A model generated the notes under the pieces. The model made no database searches, was not told where the DNA came from, and saw nothing but the letters and a program-made list of their open reading frames with translations. Source: an uncultured Clostridia bacterium (lineage in GTDB: Bacteria > Bacillota > Clostridia > UBA1381). From it: a stretch of DNA of 64,000 nt. Made by a program: the position numbers and the translations under genes. Location: the NCBI GenBank assembly GCA_944393255.1, contig CALXZP010000040.1:1-64000 (forward strand). Reading direction: 5' to 3'. Positions 35,578 to 43,052 of this stretch are shown here, one piece after another (within the stretch, counting starts at the first letter, position 1; each line of letters begins with the position of its first letter).

Positions 35578-35844
35578 TCATTCCTCTATCAGATCGGCGC
35601 CCCGCGCCGTTTCAAGGAACGAATCGATCCCTTCGCGCGCCGTTGCTTCGTCAACCTCATAGGTCTCAAGCATCGCTGACAAGAGCTCGTCATAGGTGCA
35701 GCCCTTTGAAAGCTTTTCCCATAGGAACGCTCCTGTGTCGTTCAGAGTTATCAGTCCGTTAAAATCGAGCGACGCTTTGCCCACTGCCACAACAACATGG
35801 CGGCCCGCAACGCTTCTTAGCATAAATCCCTGTTTCGTTTTCAT
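35578..35844 (-). CDS. PqqD-family (RiPP recognition element-like) protein
   Basis: An 88-residue protein of the PqqD family: N-terminal strands (FMLRSVAGRHVVVAVG), then the helix LNDTGAFLWEKLSKGCTYDELLSAMLETYEVDEATA. PqqD-like domains bind leader peptides of ribosomally made, modified peptides (RiPPs) and present them to enzymes. Here no radical-SAM or precursor-like ORF is next to it; the partner is the HPr-kinase-like gene 50 bp upstream. The real substrate is unknown. It is followed at 3 bp by folA. Confidence 0.82.
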   Translation of the reverse strand: MKTKQGFMLRSVAGRHVVVAVGKASLDFNGLITLNDTGAFLWEKLSKGCTYDELLSAMLETYEVDEATAREGIDSFLETARGADLIEE

Positions 35845-35894
35845 ATATCTATTTTCCTTTCATAAATTGTATACTTTATCCTGTTGTCCGGCGG

Positions 35895-36602
35895 TCATAC
35901 CCGGGCGGAGCTGTTCATACCGGTATATGCCGTTTCCGCCGCGTCAAGCTCCATATTGCAGCGCAGCCTGTAGACCGCAACGCCGCGCAGAACGGAATCG
36001 AGGGTTGCGAGGAGCTTGTCCATGACTTCCTCGGAAGCCGGGCGCACCGTCTGGTTCAGTATATTGAAAAGCGCGTCATCCGCCGCGATAGGCTCGATTT
36101 GATTGACGCTGCCGCGCTCGAGAACGCATATGCCCTTGATCGGAACTCCGGCGTTCACGTTGAGATTGGTCTTTCCCGAGAACGGTGTGCCGAACGCGTA
36201 TATCCCGTTTTCGGTAATGCGTATCGCGGGCTTGTCATCGTTAAGGATGTACGCATCCTTGAACCTCTTCAGCCATATCTGCGTATGAGTGGATTTTCCC
36301 GTTCCGCACGGCGCGGAAAAAAGATACGCTTCGCCGTTATAGACTACGCAGGAGGAATGGAGCAGCATCCCGTTAAAATGTATAAGCGCGTTATAAAATT
36401 CCGAGCCCATATATATATATTCGATCATCTCGTAATCAAGGTGCGGATTCTCGGCGAGCCTGTCTCTGAAAAACTTTTCGTCAAGACGTATAGTCACGTC
36501 GGCGTCGGCGCCGCCTGTATATATGTAATCCCGGCTCTGCTGCCTCAGTCGCGGAAACCGCGGCTCCATATCGACTATTACGCCGGCAATATTATATTTC
36601 AT
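35895..36602 (-). CDS. HPr-kinase-like P-loop protein
   Basis: A 235-residue protein related to the C-terminal domain of HPr kinase/phosphorylase. Walker A is at residues 97-105 (APCGTGKST), preceded by the family mark LLHSSCVVYNGEAYLFSA. The later GKTNLN-like and ICVLERG segments fit the same group. It lacks the N-terminal half of true HprK and is therefore probably a different kinase. Similar genes pair with PqqD-like proteins in RiPP (for example lasso-peptide) and uncharacterised loci. It is the first gene of a three-gene minus-strand unit with a good promoter. Confidence 0.75.
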   Translation of the reverse strand: MKYNIAGVIVDMEPRFPRLRQQSRDYIYTGGADADVTIRLDEKFFRDRLAENPHLDYEMIEYIYMGSEFYNALIHFNGMLLHSSCVVYNGEAYLFSAPCGTGKSTHTQIWLKRFKDAYILNDDKPAIRITENGIYAFGTPFSGKTNLNVNAGVPIKGICVLERGSVNQIEPIAADDALFNILNQTVRPASEEVMDKLLATLDSVLRGVAVYRLRCNMELDAAETAYTGMNSSARV

Positions 36603-36679
36603 ACGATAGTTCTCCTTTTTCGTGGTAAATACAGCTGATCTCAGCGGCTGAAACGGCGCATTGACCGCTGTCTGTATAT

Positions 36680-36708
36680 ATTATACACAATTTTTGTGTG
36701 GATTTCAA
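36680..36708 (-). promoter_or_regulatory. promoter of the HPr-kinase-like/PqqD/folA unit
   Basis: Minus strand: TTGAAA (36708-36703), 17 bp, TATAAT (36685-36680). Confidence 0.7.
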
Positions 36709-36737
36709 GCTCTTTGAAAATTTTATTAAAAAAAATA

Positions 36738-36766
36738 TGGACAATTGCAGAAAAATATTGTATAAT
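36738..36766 (+). promoter_or_regulatory. promoter of SLH gene at 36837
   Basis: TGGACA (36738-36743), 17 bp, TATAAT (36761-36766). Confidence 0.65.
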
Positions 36767-36836
36767 GTATATATCGCATGAAATATTTTATCTGCGCCGC
36801 AAAGCGTGACCGGCGCGGGAGAAAGGAAGAAGATAA

Positions 36837-37859
36837 ATGAAAAGAGCTTTAAAGACGATAGTGTGCGCGGCTATGGCGTCGGCTATGTGCATGGGGGCTA
36901 CGGCGCTTGCCGATTTTACGGACATGCCCGGCGGAGCGATGGGAGAAGCAATGCAGAACGCGGTAGACGCGGGGCTTATCCAGGGCGTTACCGATACGGA
37001 GATACGTCCCAACGATAATATAACGAGGGCGCAGATGGCTACTATCATCACGAGAGCGTTCAGCGCTCAGGAAAATTCCGATCAGACGTTCGGCGATGTT
37101 GCGGCGGACGCATGGTACAGCGACGCTGTTTCCAAAGCGGTTGAGATGGGAGCGTTCCAGGGCGATACAAACAATAATTTCAATCCGGAAAACAATATAA
37201 CTTTCCAGGAGACATACATAGTTATCGCAAGAGTGTTCGGCTTCGAGCCGTATGAGCTTAAATATTCATCGGGCGAGACGCTCATGCTCGGCGACTGCGA
37301 GGAGTCCGTTCTCGATAAATTCTCCGACAGCGGCTCGATAGCCTCGTGGGCGCGCGACGGTGCGAAATATGTTGTCGGAAACGGCGGCTGGAACGGCATA
37401 GACGGGCTTCTCAAGCCGGCTGACTATATAACGAGGGGTGAGTTTGCGCTTCTTATGGACAGCATAGTAACAACGTATATAAATGAGCCGGGCACATATA
37501 CGGGTCTGCCCGACGGGCTTACCATGGTACGCTGCGGCGGAGTTACGATAGACGGGCTGCAGAGCTCGCATAATCTCATAATCACATACGGCGTAGACGA
37601 GAGCGGATGCAAGGTGACAAATTCTACGGTAAACGGCGTAACGCTCGTCCTCGGCGGTGTTGACAAGACCCCGGTCGAGAGCACGGATTCAAACGGCGAA
37701 AAGGTGTATCAGCCGGATGAATCGTACGTATCCATCGAGGGCAATTACTACGATGTACGCGTGAACACTCCGTTCGTATATCTCAACGCTTCATCTGCGA
37801 GCGTTTCATACTTCAAGGGAGTTAAAAACAGTCTTGTCTCGCTTTCGTTTGCGAGCTGA
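36837..37859 (+). CDS. secreted SLH-domain protein
   Basis: A 340-residue exported protein with a signal peptide (1-25, ending TALA) and about three SLH modules over residues 25-215 (DFTDMPGGAMGEAMQNAV, GLIQGVTDTEIRPNDNITRA; GAFQGDTNNNFNPENNIT; LLKPADYITRGEFALL). The C-terminal 125 residues are a beta-rich domain (TMVRCGGVTIDGLQSSHNL) resembling one or two coils of a beta-helix, with no enzymatic motif. It is monocistronic between its own promoter and a terminator and likely coats the cell surface. GAAAGGAAGA precedes the ATG. Confidence 0.87.
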   Translation: MKRALKTIVCAAMASAMCMGATALADFTDMPGGAMGEAMQNAVDAGLIQGVTDTEIRPNDNITRAQMATIITRAFSAQENSDQTFGDVAADAWYSDAVSKAVEMGAFQGDTNNNFNPENNITFQETYIVIARVFGFEPYELKYSSGETLMLGDCEESVLDKFSDSGSIASWARDGAKYVVGNGGWNGIDGLLKPADYITRGEFALLMDSIVTTYINEPGTYTGLPDGLTMVRCGGVTIDGLQSSHNLIITYGVDESGCKVTNSTVNGVTLVLGGVDKTPVESTDSNGEKVYQPDESYVSIEGNYYDVRVNTPFVYLNASSASVSYFKGVKNSLVSLSFAS

Positions 37860-37883
37860 CTTTAAATCCTAAATACAGCGTTC

Positions 37884-37938
37884 GGGACGTCCGCGGGCCG
37901 TTTTATGATACGGCTCGGCGGCGTCTCTTTTTTTTGGC
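37884..37938 (+). terminator. terminator after SLH gene
   Basis: An imperfect GC-rich stem (GGACGTCCGCGGGCCG with CGGCTCGGCGGCGTCT) followed by CTTTTTTTT. Confidence 0.75.
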
Positions 37939-38040
37939 ATAAATGCGGCGTTACGGCGGCCGCTCCGTATCCGGCGCGGTACTGCTGCAAAAGACGTTTT
38001 TATTTTATCGTTTTTCGTACAAATTGACAGCCTCGTTATG

Positions 38041-38069
38041 TTGACAAATCAATACAAGTGTGATATAAT
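38041..38069 (+). promoter_or_regulatory. consensus promoter of the CapA/CapB unit
   Basis: TTGACA (38041-38046), 17 bp, TATAAT (38064-38069), fully consensus. It rules out the in-frame start at 38038 and leaves a leader of about 65 nt. Confidence 0.85.
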
Positions 38070-38142
38070 TACAAGCAAATGCCGGCTGAAAGCTATTGTC
38101 AAACGGACGGCATATTCGGAATTGAAGAAAGGGTGCAGGTGC

Positions 38143-38862
38143 TTGGATACACAAGAGAGAAATATTGAAACAGAGACCAAACAGAGTGCGGAAACGGAAA
38201 TAAGCGTTATAGACATCATAAATATGATGCTTACGTTCTGGTGGTTCATAGTTATGCTCGCAGTCCTGGTAGGCGGAGCGACATATACATACTTTAAGCT
38301 GACGTCGATCCCGGAATACAAGTCAACGTCAAGACTGTATATAAATACCGAGGCGCAGCAGACCTCAACGGACGTTAATACCAACGCCATAACCGGCGCG
38401 GTCAACCTTCTGCCGACATATATAGAGGTGCTGCAGAGCAAGACGTTCCTTGACACTGTGAGCGACGACCTCGATAACCGCTATACGGTTTCGGATATAA
38501 CCGATATGATAACGCTTGAGGCGATAACCGACACGAACATCATAAACATATCGGTAACGGACGAGGACGCGCATGTCGCGTATCTCGTATGCTCAAGTAT
38601 AGTGAATAACGCGCCGAACGAGATCGCGAGAGTGTTCGGAGGCGGAAGCACGAAGCTTATCGAGTATCCGGAGGAGGCGGATAAATCCGAATCGCTCCAC
38701 ACCGCAAGAAACGCGGTCATAGGCTTCGTTGCCGGCGCGGCAATAGCTATGGTCATCATCTTCCTTGTGAATATGTTCGACACGCGCGTAAAGAGCAAGG
38801 ATGAGCTTGTGAACAAGTACGGACTTCCGATCCTCGGCGAGATACCGAACTTGCAGATATAA
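38143..38862 (+). CDS. CapA/YveK-type polysaccharide chain-length and kinase-activating protein
   Basis: A 239-residue Wzz-family membrane protein. Two transmembrane segments (about 27-50 and 194-215) flank an outer domain, followed by the short cytoplasmic tail that in such proteins activates the CapB tyrosine kinase. It sets exopolysaccharide chain length together with the kinase. TTG 38143 is the best start: AAAGGG is 9 nt upstream and the promoter is just before. The CapB-like kinase gene follows 61 bp later. Confidence 0.88.
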   Translation: MDTQERNIETETKQSAETEISVIDIINMMLTFWWFIVMLAVLVGGATYTYFKLTSIPEYKSTSRLYINTEAQQTSTDVNTNAITGAVNLLPTYIEVLQSKTFLDTVSDDLDNRYTVSDITDMITLEAITDTNIINISVTDEDAHVAYLVCSSIVNNAPNEIARVFGGGSTKLIEYPEEADKSESLHTARNAVIGFVAGAAIAMVIIFLVNMFDTRVKSKDELVNKYGLPILGEIPNLQI

Positions 38863-38923
38863 AACGCCGCGCGCGGCGGCAGGGGGTAATATCATTTGAA
38901 CGGAAGGCAATTTGGAGGTTATA

Positions 38924-39898
38924 ATGGCTGAACAAAAGAACAACGGCGGGCTTTTCACAAAGAGACCCGATAAAAATAATGAGAGACAGCAGCGTTTAAA
39001 AAAGAGCCAGGAGGCTATACTTAACAGAAAGACGCCATTTGTGGTGCAGGAGGCGTACAGAACGGCAAGGACAAATCTCATGTTTTCGCTTACGGGAGCA
39101 GATGCGTCGGGAAAATGCAAAAAGCTCTGTATAACGAGCGCGAATGCCGGAGAGGGCAAGACGACTACCACGCTTAATCTTGCCATCACCTTTGCGCAGA
39201 CCGGTTCAAAGGTGCTGCTTATAGACTGCGACCTCAGAAAGCCGAGGATACATCAGTATCTCGGGGTTGTAAAGACGGACGGTCTTACGACCGTGCTTTC
39301 AAAGCAGAAGGATTTCGAGGACGTCGTATACCACAATCTGAGACCCGGGCTGGACTGTCTCACGTCCGGTTCGATACCGCCCAATCCTGCGGAGCTTCTG
39401 TCGTCGGATGCGATGAAGGAGCTTCTTGACGAGCTTGGAGCGGTATACGACTATATACTGATCGACACACCGCCTATAACGGTGGTCACCGATGCGGTGG
39501 CGCTTTCGCGGTGCGTTTCGGGCGTAATGCTCGTAGTACGCGAGGGCTATACGAACCATGAGAGTATAGAACAGGCGCTCAAGCTTCTTAAAATGGCTAA
39601 GGCGAAGGTGCTGGGCTTTTTCGTAAACGACGTTGATGTTGCCGGAATGGGCTACGGACCTTACAGAAGCGCTTACAGCAGGAGCTACAGATATAAATAC
39701 GGCTATAGGTATAAGTACGGCTACAGATACGGCTACAAGTACGGTTACGGCTATGGCTATGACACTGATGGGAGCAAGCAGAAGAAAAAAGGGTTCTTCG
39801 GCAGACTCGGAAAGAGCAGGGATACCGAAAAGGCCGGGCAGAATGCCGCCGGCGCCGGCGCTGCGGAGGGCTCCGTAACTCCCGGAGGTGAGGTATAA
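38924..39898 (+). CDS. CapB/YwqD-type bacterial tyrosine kinase
   Basis: A 324-residue BY-kinase. Walker A is [13 protein letters not shown], Walker A' [14 protein letters not shown], Walker [11 protein letters not shown]. It autophosphorylates on a C-terminal tyrosine cluster, which here is extreme: about 16 Tyr within 38 residues (247-285), mostly as K/R-Y-G-Y. It works with the CapA-like activator upstream and is reset by the CpsB-like phosphatase encoded at 42082. I chose ATG 38924 (TTTGGAGGTT upstream). The last 35 residues are Gly/Ala-rich. Confidence 0.92.
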   Translation: MAEQKNNGGLFTKRPDKNNERQQRLKKSQEAILNRKTPFVVQEAYRTARTNLMFSLTGADASGKCKKLCITSANAGEGKTTTTLNLAITFAQTGSKVLLIDCDLRKPRIHQYLGVVKTDGLTTVLSKQKDFEDVVYHNLRPGLDCLTSGSIPPNPAELLSSDAMKELLDELGAVYDYILIDTPPITVVTDAVALSRCVSGVMLVVREGYTNHESIEQALKLLKMAKAKVLGFFVNDVDVAGMGYGPYRSAYSRSYRYKYGYRYKYGYRYGYKYGYGYGYDTDGSKQKKKGFFGRLGKSRDTEKAGQNAAGAGAAEGSVTPGGEV

Positions 39899-39900
39899 CC

Positions 39901-40935
39901 TTGAGACGCTTGAAATTATATCTTGTATGTGCGGCGGCCGCTTTTGTCCTTTGCGGCTGCGGTACAAATTCGGAGCTCAAGGATGAGCTTGCCGGGATAA
40001 CGCTTGATATCGAGCTTCCGGAGCCGGGAACGGTCTCTGCAAGGCGGCTCGGCGAGGTCGATGACGACATATATGAACAGCAGATAGCGGCATGCGAGCT
40101 GTATATAGAGGCGTATGAGCTTACCGATACCTCCGATTATGCGGAAAAATACAAGGATGAAGTAAAAGAGGACAGAGTTGCATATTACTGTAACCAGCGG
40201 AGAAAGGAGCTGCAGCTGGATATAGCCACAAAGCTCCAGGACAATGTTTTCAGCATGGTAAAAAATGTTGAGGACTGTGACAATATATCCGCATACATAA
40301 AGCGCGTCAACTACGACGCAGTAAATTTTTATGATTATTATGAGGCGTATCTCAATTCCAATGATGAAACGGACGCGCTTTGCCGGATATTAAAGACATT
40401 TCACGAGAAAAACAATGTGCTGGCGTTCAGATTTATGGATGAAAACAAGGAGGAGTTCATAAATGCGGCGCTTGAGAGGATAGAATACAACGCGCGTCAG
40501 AGCGAGAGCCTGAACATGTATATATCGGAGAACAACGAGCTTATAAAGGCGCTGAATGAGGTGTACGGCGGCGTGCCCGAGGATTATGCGATACCTATAA
40601 GAGACGCCAATATCAGGCTTGCAAGGAAGCTTCTTGAGCAGGACAGCGATATAACGGAGGAGAATATAGATATCCTCATGCAGCAGCTGGGCGAACCTAC
40701 GCCGACGCCGGAGCCGACCCCAACGCCGACTCCATCGCCGACCCCAACGCCCGCGCCGACTCCGAGACCTACGCCTACTCCGAGGCCCACTCCCACGCCG
40801 ACTCCGAGACCCACGCCGAGACCTACTCCGGCGCCTACGCCCGTGCCGCAGCCGACGCAGCCGCCGAGGACGCAGGAGCCTGCTGTGCAGCCTGAGCCTG
40901 AGGGAGAGAATTCTTATTATTTTGAATTGGACTAA
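39901..40935 (+). CDS. lipoprotein with Pro/Thr-rich tail
   Basis: A 344-residue predicted lipoprotein: a basic start (MRRLKLY), hydrophobic segment and lipobox LCGC near residue 20. The middle (30-265) is helical, acidic and unrecognised. Residues about 265-330 are a Pro-Thr repeat ([10 protein letters not shown] type, with Arg and Ala variants), a typical wall-spanning linker, followed by an acidic Tyr-rich tail. It starts 2 bp after the kinase gene, with GGAGGTGAGG before a TTG start, so it belongs to the same transcript and probably to the polysaccharide machinery. Confidence 0.75.
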   Translation: MRRLKLYLVCAAAAFVLCGCGTNSELKDELAGITLDIELPEPGTVSARRLGEVDDDIYEQQIAACELYIEAYELTDTSDYAEKYKDEVKEDRVAYYCNQRRKELQLDIATKLQDNVFSMVKNVEDCDNISAYIKRVNYDAVNFYDYYEAYLNSNDETDALCRILKTFHEKNNVLAFRFMDENKEEFINAALERIEYNARQSESLNMYISENNELIKALNEVYGGVPEDYAIPIRDANIRLARKLLEQDSDITEENIDILMQQLGEPTPTPEPTPTPTPSPTPTPAPTPRPTPTPRPTPTPTPRPTPRPTPAPTPVPQPTQPPRTQEPAVQPEPEGENSYYFELD

Positions 40936-40940
40936 TAGGG

Positions 40941-41020
40941 AAAACGCGGTAAGATCCATGATACGGGGGAGTCTGCGCTGTATTTGCATACAGACGCGGC
41001 TCCCGCAGTATCCGCGTTTT
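40941..41020 (+). other. long imperfect hairpin between lipoprotein and VanZ genes
   Basis: AAAACGCGG pairs with CCGCGTTTT at the ends; inside, GATACGGGGGAGTCTGCG pairs with CGCGGCTCCCGCAGTATC-like DNA, and CTGTAT...ATACAG closes the loop. It lacks a T-run longer than four, so it may be an mRNA processing or attenuation element. Confidence 0.5.
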
Positions 41021-41036
41021 CGAAGAGGATGAAGCT

Positions 41037-41984
41037 ATGAAGAAGATCAAAGTCATATCATGTTTATCAACACTCGTTGTGATGGCTCTGATTTTCTTTT
41101 TTTCGTCTCAGACGGGCGAACAGTCGTCGGATGTATCAAGGAGCTTTACCGGTGAGATCATCCGCTTTGCTGTGAGGCTTCTGCATATGGACGGCGGAAG
41201 AGAGGACGCGGCTGTTGAAGCAATACATGTATTTGTACGCAAAACGGCGCATTTTTCTATCTATGCGGCGCTTGGCGTATGCGCGGTGACCGCCGTGATA
41301 GCGAACACTTCGGCAAGGGGGATGCGCGCATGGCTCATTACCGTCGGGTTTTGTATGCTCTATGCCGTCAGCGATGAGATACACCAGCTTTTTTCCGACG
41401 GCAGAACATGCCGCCTGCTTGACGTATTCATAGATACATGCGGCGCAGCCTTCGGCTCGGCGTGCCTCTTGGCGGCGGTAAAGCTTAAACGGAGGATAAA
41501 TTACGGATTTGACCGATGGATAGCCGCAACAGCGATTGTCATGTTTGTTATTTTTGCATTTTCATCCCAGACGCGTGAGAGCTCGGATGAGCTTTCGCAG
41601 GCGGCGGCGGGATGGCTGGCGCAAATTTACAACCATGTGTTCGCCGGAGGAGACACGGCGGTAACAGCTGCAGAGCTGAACCATTATGTCAGGAAAGCAG
41701 CGCATTTCACGCTGTACTGCGCGCTGGGCTGCGTTTCCTCGGCTATGATGGTAAAAAAGAGCGGCTATAAGCTGCATAACGCATGGCTTGCCGCCGTTGC
41801 GGCGGCGTCTGTATACGCTGCGGGCGACGAGCTCCACCAGGGATTTGTTGCCGGACGTGGCCCGCTCGTATCGGATGTGTGCCTTGATATGTGCGGCGCT
41901 GTAACGGGAAGCGCGGCATATGTGATATTTCACATGCTGGCGGCTGAGATAAAGGACAGAAGAAGGATATCCCGGAGACCGTGA
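41037..41984 (+). CDS. tandem VanZ-domain membrane protein
   Basis: A 315-residue membrane protein made of two VanZ-like units (about 5-150 and 163-305). Each has the same ordered marks: FFFSSQTGEQSS / FAFSSQTRESSD, VRKTAHFSIYAALG / VRKAAHFTLYCALG, and SDEIHQLFSDGR / GDELHQGFVAGRG. VanZ proteins occur singly in glycopeptide-resistance and other cell-envelope loci; their role is unknown. The doubled form looks like a fused duplication. It may share a transcript with the lipoprotein upstream and the CpsB-like phosphatase downstream. Confidence 0.82.
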   Translation: MKKIKVISCLSTLVVMALIFFFSSQTGEQSSDVSRSFTGEIIRFAVRLLHMDGGREDAAVEAIHVFVRKTAHFSIYAALGVCAVTAVIANTSARGMRAWLITVGFCMLYAVSDEIHQLFSDGRTCRLLDVFIDTCGAAFGSACLLAAVKLKRRINYGFDRWIAATAIVMFVIFAFSSQTRESSDELSQAAAGWLAQIYNHVFAGGDTAVTAAELNHYVRKAAHFTLYCALGCVSSAMMVKKSGYKLHNAWLAAVAAASVYAAGDELHQGFVAGRGPLVSDVCLDMCGAVTGSAAYVIFHMLAAEIKDRRRISRRP

Positions 41985-42081
41985 CCGAGTCGGAAGGGAT
42001 AAATATCAGACGGAGCTGTTTATGCCCGGCTGAAGCAATAAACAATAGGTAATATACAACAGATCGAAAACGGAGGGATCT

Positions 42082-42840
42082 ATGACAGCAGATTTTCATT
42101 CACATATACTGCCCGCCTTTGACGACGGGGCAAGAGATACAAAAACGGCGCTTGCTATGATAGACAAGAGCGCGGGCATGGGTGTTGATCGTATTGTTTC
42201 GACCTCTCACTGTTATCCGTATTCGGACGGGGACATAGAGGAGTTTCTGGATATGCGTTCCGCGGCTTTTGAGAGGCTGAAAACAGAAGCGGCGGCTTCC
42301 GGTACAGTTCTGCCCGAGATACGTCTCGGCAGCGAGGTGCACCTTACGTGCGATCTGACGTCGCTCAGTCTTATAAAGGAGCTTTGCATAGAGGGGACTA
42401 AATACATGCTCCTGGAAATGCCGTCGTCAAAATGGAACGACACCGTCATAGACGTTGTATATAAGCTGAGCATATCGGGCATAAAGCCGATCATAGCGCA
42501 TATGGAAAGAAATCTCGGTCAGAGCGCGGAGCTGGTAAACGCGCTGTGTGACCTGGACGTGCTGATACAGATAAATGCTTCGAGTTTTGGCATCGCCGCG
42601 CTCAAAAAAGAGATAGACGGGATGTTCCTGAGAGGGCTCATACATATTATAGGCACGGATATGCATAATCTCGATACGAGAAAACCGGATATGGACCGCG
42701 CGGAAAAGTATATCAAAAAGCGTTACGGTACGGAGTGCTGGGAATACCTGATGAATAATGCCGGAACTATCCTTTCGGGCGGGGAGCTTTCGTACAGGGA
42801 TATAAAAGTATTCAAAAAGAAGGGTATTTTCACAAGGTAA
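42082..42840 (+). CDS. CpsB/YwqE-type PHP tyrosine phosphatase
   Basis: A 252-residue metal-dependent phosphatase of the PHP fold: N-terminal ADFHSHILPAFDDGARD, later STSHCYP, GSEVHLTCD, IIAHMERN and GTDMHNLDTRKP supply His and Asp metal ligands. It dephosphorylates the tyrosine cluster of the CapB-like kinase, allowing polysaccharide synthesis to cycle. The genes are about 2 kb apart, separated by the lipoprotein and VanZ genes. ACGGAGGGATCT precedes the ATG. Confidence 0.92.
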   Translation: MTADFHSHILPAFDDGARDTKTALAMIDKSAGMGVDRIVSTSHCYPYSDGDIEEFLDMRSAAFERLKTEAAASGTVLPEIRLGSEVHLTCDLTSLSLIKELCIEGTKYMLLEMPSSKWNDTVIDVVYKLSISGIKPIIAHMERNLGQSAELVNALCDLDVLIQINASSFGIAALKKEIDGMFLRGLIHIIGTDMHNLDTRKPDMDRAEKYIKKRYGTECWEYLMNNAGTILSGGELSYRDIKVFKKKGIFTR

Positions 42841-42907
42841 AAGCGCCGCAGAAATTGTCGGAAGAGAGTTTTTTTGGAAGTATTTCTAAGATATTTTTGT
42901 ATTTTGC

Positions 42908-42936
42908 TTGACAACTCAAGGCTGTTGGTATATAAT
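42908..42936 (+). promoter_or_regulatory. consensus promoter of the large SLH gene
   Basis: TTGACA (42908-42913), 17 bp, TATAAT (42931-42936). A leader of about 110 nt follows, with a hairpin GGAAAT...ATTTCC (about 42969-43012) enclosing CAGGC/GCCTG. Confidence 0.85.
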
Positions 42937-43052
42937 ATAAACAGCTATACTTTTCAGCATTCCCTGAATGGAAATAAGGTACAGGCTTATGGAACAAGGC
43001 CTGCATTTCCTTAGTCAAAGGGGGAACTCAAATAATAAAAGGAGTAGATGAT

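Noticed and set aside
39633-39878. 81-codon frame inside the kinase gene
   Set aside because: Alternate-frame reading of the Tyr-rich tail; low complexity.
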